Of a stretch of 64,000 nt of DNA, positions 63,108 through 64,000 are shown in pieces. How positions within the stretch are numbered: the stretch's first letter is position 1; every line of letters begins with the position of its first letter. The DNA lies in the NCBI GenBank assembly GCA_022824945.1, contig JAJDYX010000057.1:1-64000 (forward strand), read 5' to 3'. A program made the translations under genes and the position numbers. The notes beneath the pieces are model-generated. The model did no database searches, was not told the DNA's origin, and saw nothing but the letters and a program-made list of their open reading frames with translations. The DNA is from Candidatus Latescibacterota bacterium. Lineage in GTDB: Bacteria > Latescibacterota > UBA2968.

Positions 63108-63941
63108 CTACTTTTGATAAGAAATTCCCACCGCCCATGTATTGCCAGCGAAAGCCTTGCGCCCGCTGACGGCCCTGCGCAGAGAGGTCTCGATGCTCAG
63201 GTTTTGATTAAGGCCAATCAGGACAGTGGGCACGACATAGGTGGTGCGCCTGTCATCGCCGTGAATGCCTTCCAATTTGAGTGCGAAGAGGAATTTATCC
63301 GTGAGGCTGTAGCCTACCTCGGCGTTGTAAATCAACTCTTCTGGCGGGTCATAGCCCGTGTCGTTTTCTTGTCTCAGGCGATAGCCCAGGTCGATGTTGG
63401 CGTACATCGGGGCGGGATAAAGAGATCCGCCGACTTGGAAGATAATATCAAAATCCCATTGACCCTCGCTTACGGATATGGCTTCGGGGGCTGGGCGATA
63501 TTCGCCTATCGGGGCTTTGAATCCGAGTTTCAGGGTGGCCACAATAGCTTGTTGCACGAGGTTGATTTTTGTGTATCCCCGCAGGTCACCAATGCCCGAT
63601 TCTTTTGCGTTCTCTTCTGGGAGACCTACAACGGAGGCAATATCTACGAATTTATTGCCGCAATAGGGGATCTGGATACCGATATCGACGCGGTCATTCA
63701 CGCCGTAAAATACATCCAAAAATAACTGGTTGGACTTGTAGGTGGCGGGAAATTCTCCCACATCTCCATTTTCCAAATAGTGTTCTGATGTCGATTGCGT
63801 CAAGAGGTTGAGTTTGCTCCACATCTGGCCCTTTTGAAGTGTCCACGCGCCTCCATAAGCGGTATGAGGTACAAGGACGCAGAGCGCGATGGCGAGAAGA
63901 AATTTTATACACGAATTAATATGTGGCGTGGAAGATGTCAT
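63108..63941 (-). CDS. outer-membrane channel-like protein (phenol-degradation MetA type)
   Basis: 277 residues; AAGGA precedes ATG 63941. Signal peptide ends near HTAYGG. The mature chain has many amphipathic strands (GVNDRVDIGIQIPY, TLKLGFKAPIGEY, NAEVGYSLTDKFLFAL) and ends AVGISYQK. This matches the PF13557-type outer-membrane proteins often named after phenol meta-cleavage loci; they may pass hydrophobic compounds, but the role is unproven. The last 59 nt of the window upstream of it show no gene. Confidence 0.75.
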   Translation of the reverse strand: MTSSTPHINSCIKFLLAIALCVLVPHTAYGGAWTLQKGQMWSKLNLLTQSTSEHYLENGDVGEFPATYKSNQLFLDVFYGVNDRVDIGIQIPYCGNKFVDIASVVGLPEENAKESGIGDLRGYTKINLVQQAIVATLKLGFKAPIGEYRPAPEAISVSEGQWDFDIIFQVGGSLYPAPMYANIDLGYRLRQENDTGYDPPEELIYNAEVGYSLTDKFLFALKLEGIHGDDRRTTYVVPTVLIGLNQNLSIETSLRRAVSGRKAFAGNTWAVGISYQK

Positions 63942-64000
63942 TTTTTTCCTTTCTGATAAGGGTTTGATAATAAGCAGCCCAGCGTTAATCGGTCCGCTGT

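Overview
The window is about 64 kb of bacterial chromosome with few mobile genes: 49 recognisable protein-coding genes, one tRNA, and a short patch of gene debris. No rRNA, CRISPR array, transposase or phage gene is visible. The gene families point to the FCB side of the bacterial tree, most like uncultured Latescibacterota or Poribacteria-type lineages. Reasons: a GWxTD-domain protein, a PorV/PorQ-like protein, proteins ending in type IX secretion (T9SS)-style C-terminal domains, TonB receptors with carboxypeptidase-regulatory N-termini, a DUF4249-like lipoprotein, two DUF6785-like membrane proteins, dockerin-like EF loops, and many Gfo/Idh/MocA, PhyH, M55 and M81 enzymes. This taxonomic guess is inference. 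Several intergenic regions carry ordinary sigma70-like promoters (TTGnnn, about 17 bp, TAnnnT), not the Bacteroidetes TAnnTTTG type.

Layout. 0.1-3.0 kb: an outer-membrane barrel, a Tat-exported intradiol dioxygenase-like protein, an ECF sigma factor and a Tat-exported Rieske protein. 3.2-13.1 kb: a tightly packed plus-strand operon with a DegT-type aminotransferase, a large GWxTD/TPR protein, a DUF6785-like membrane protein, an amidase, a zinc alcohol dehydrogenase and a TIM-barrel-like protein. 13.1-15.7 kb: remains of three RecG-like/AlbA (Schlafen-related) ATP-binding genes, all lacking the AlbA domain. 15.7-17.2 kb (minus): a GH127/DUF1680-like enzyme, divergent from 17.4-24.2 kb, a TonB receptor, a T9SS-type secreted protein and a PorV-like protein. 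24.3-33.3 kb: a dehydrogenase, a small barrel, toxin-antitoxin fragments, a second DUF6785-like protein, PrmA, a GIY-YIG nuclease joined to an apparently dead exonuclease fold, and a Vps62/dockerin secreted protein.

33.3-36.7 kb (minus): M55 and M81 peptidases and a threonine-synthase-like enzyme in one operon. 36.7-37.6 kb: tRNA-Thr(CGU) and an MntA/HepT toxin-antitoxin pair. 37.9-41.6 kb: a lipoprotein, a TonB receptor and a DUF4249-like lipoprotein. 41.7-44.4 kb: PhyH, Gfo/Idh/MocA and PfkB. 44.4-61.1 kb (minus): a long series of PhyH, two oxidoreductases, glycosyltransferase, polysaccharide deacetylase, sugar-nucleotide epimerase, glycosyltransferase, methyltransferase, GT-C-like membrane protein, a 1,889-residue gingipain-like C25 protease with a T9SS tail, and an alkaline-phosphatase-superfamily protein. 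61.2-64 kb: a PAP2-like membrane protein, an enolase-superfamily dehydratase-like protein and an outer-membrane protein.

Two themes link the genes. One is the cell surface: TonB receptors, PorV, T9SS-type cargo and a glycan operon that ends in a T9SS-type protease. The other is uptake and oxidation of small organic molecules: dehydrogenases, amidase, aminotransferase, dioxygenases and kinases.
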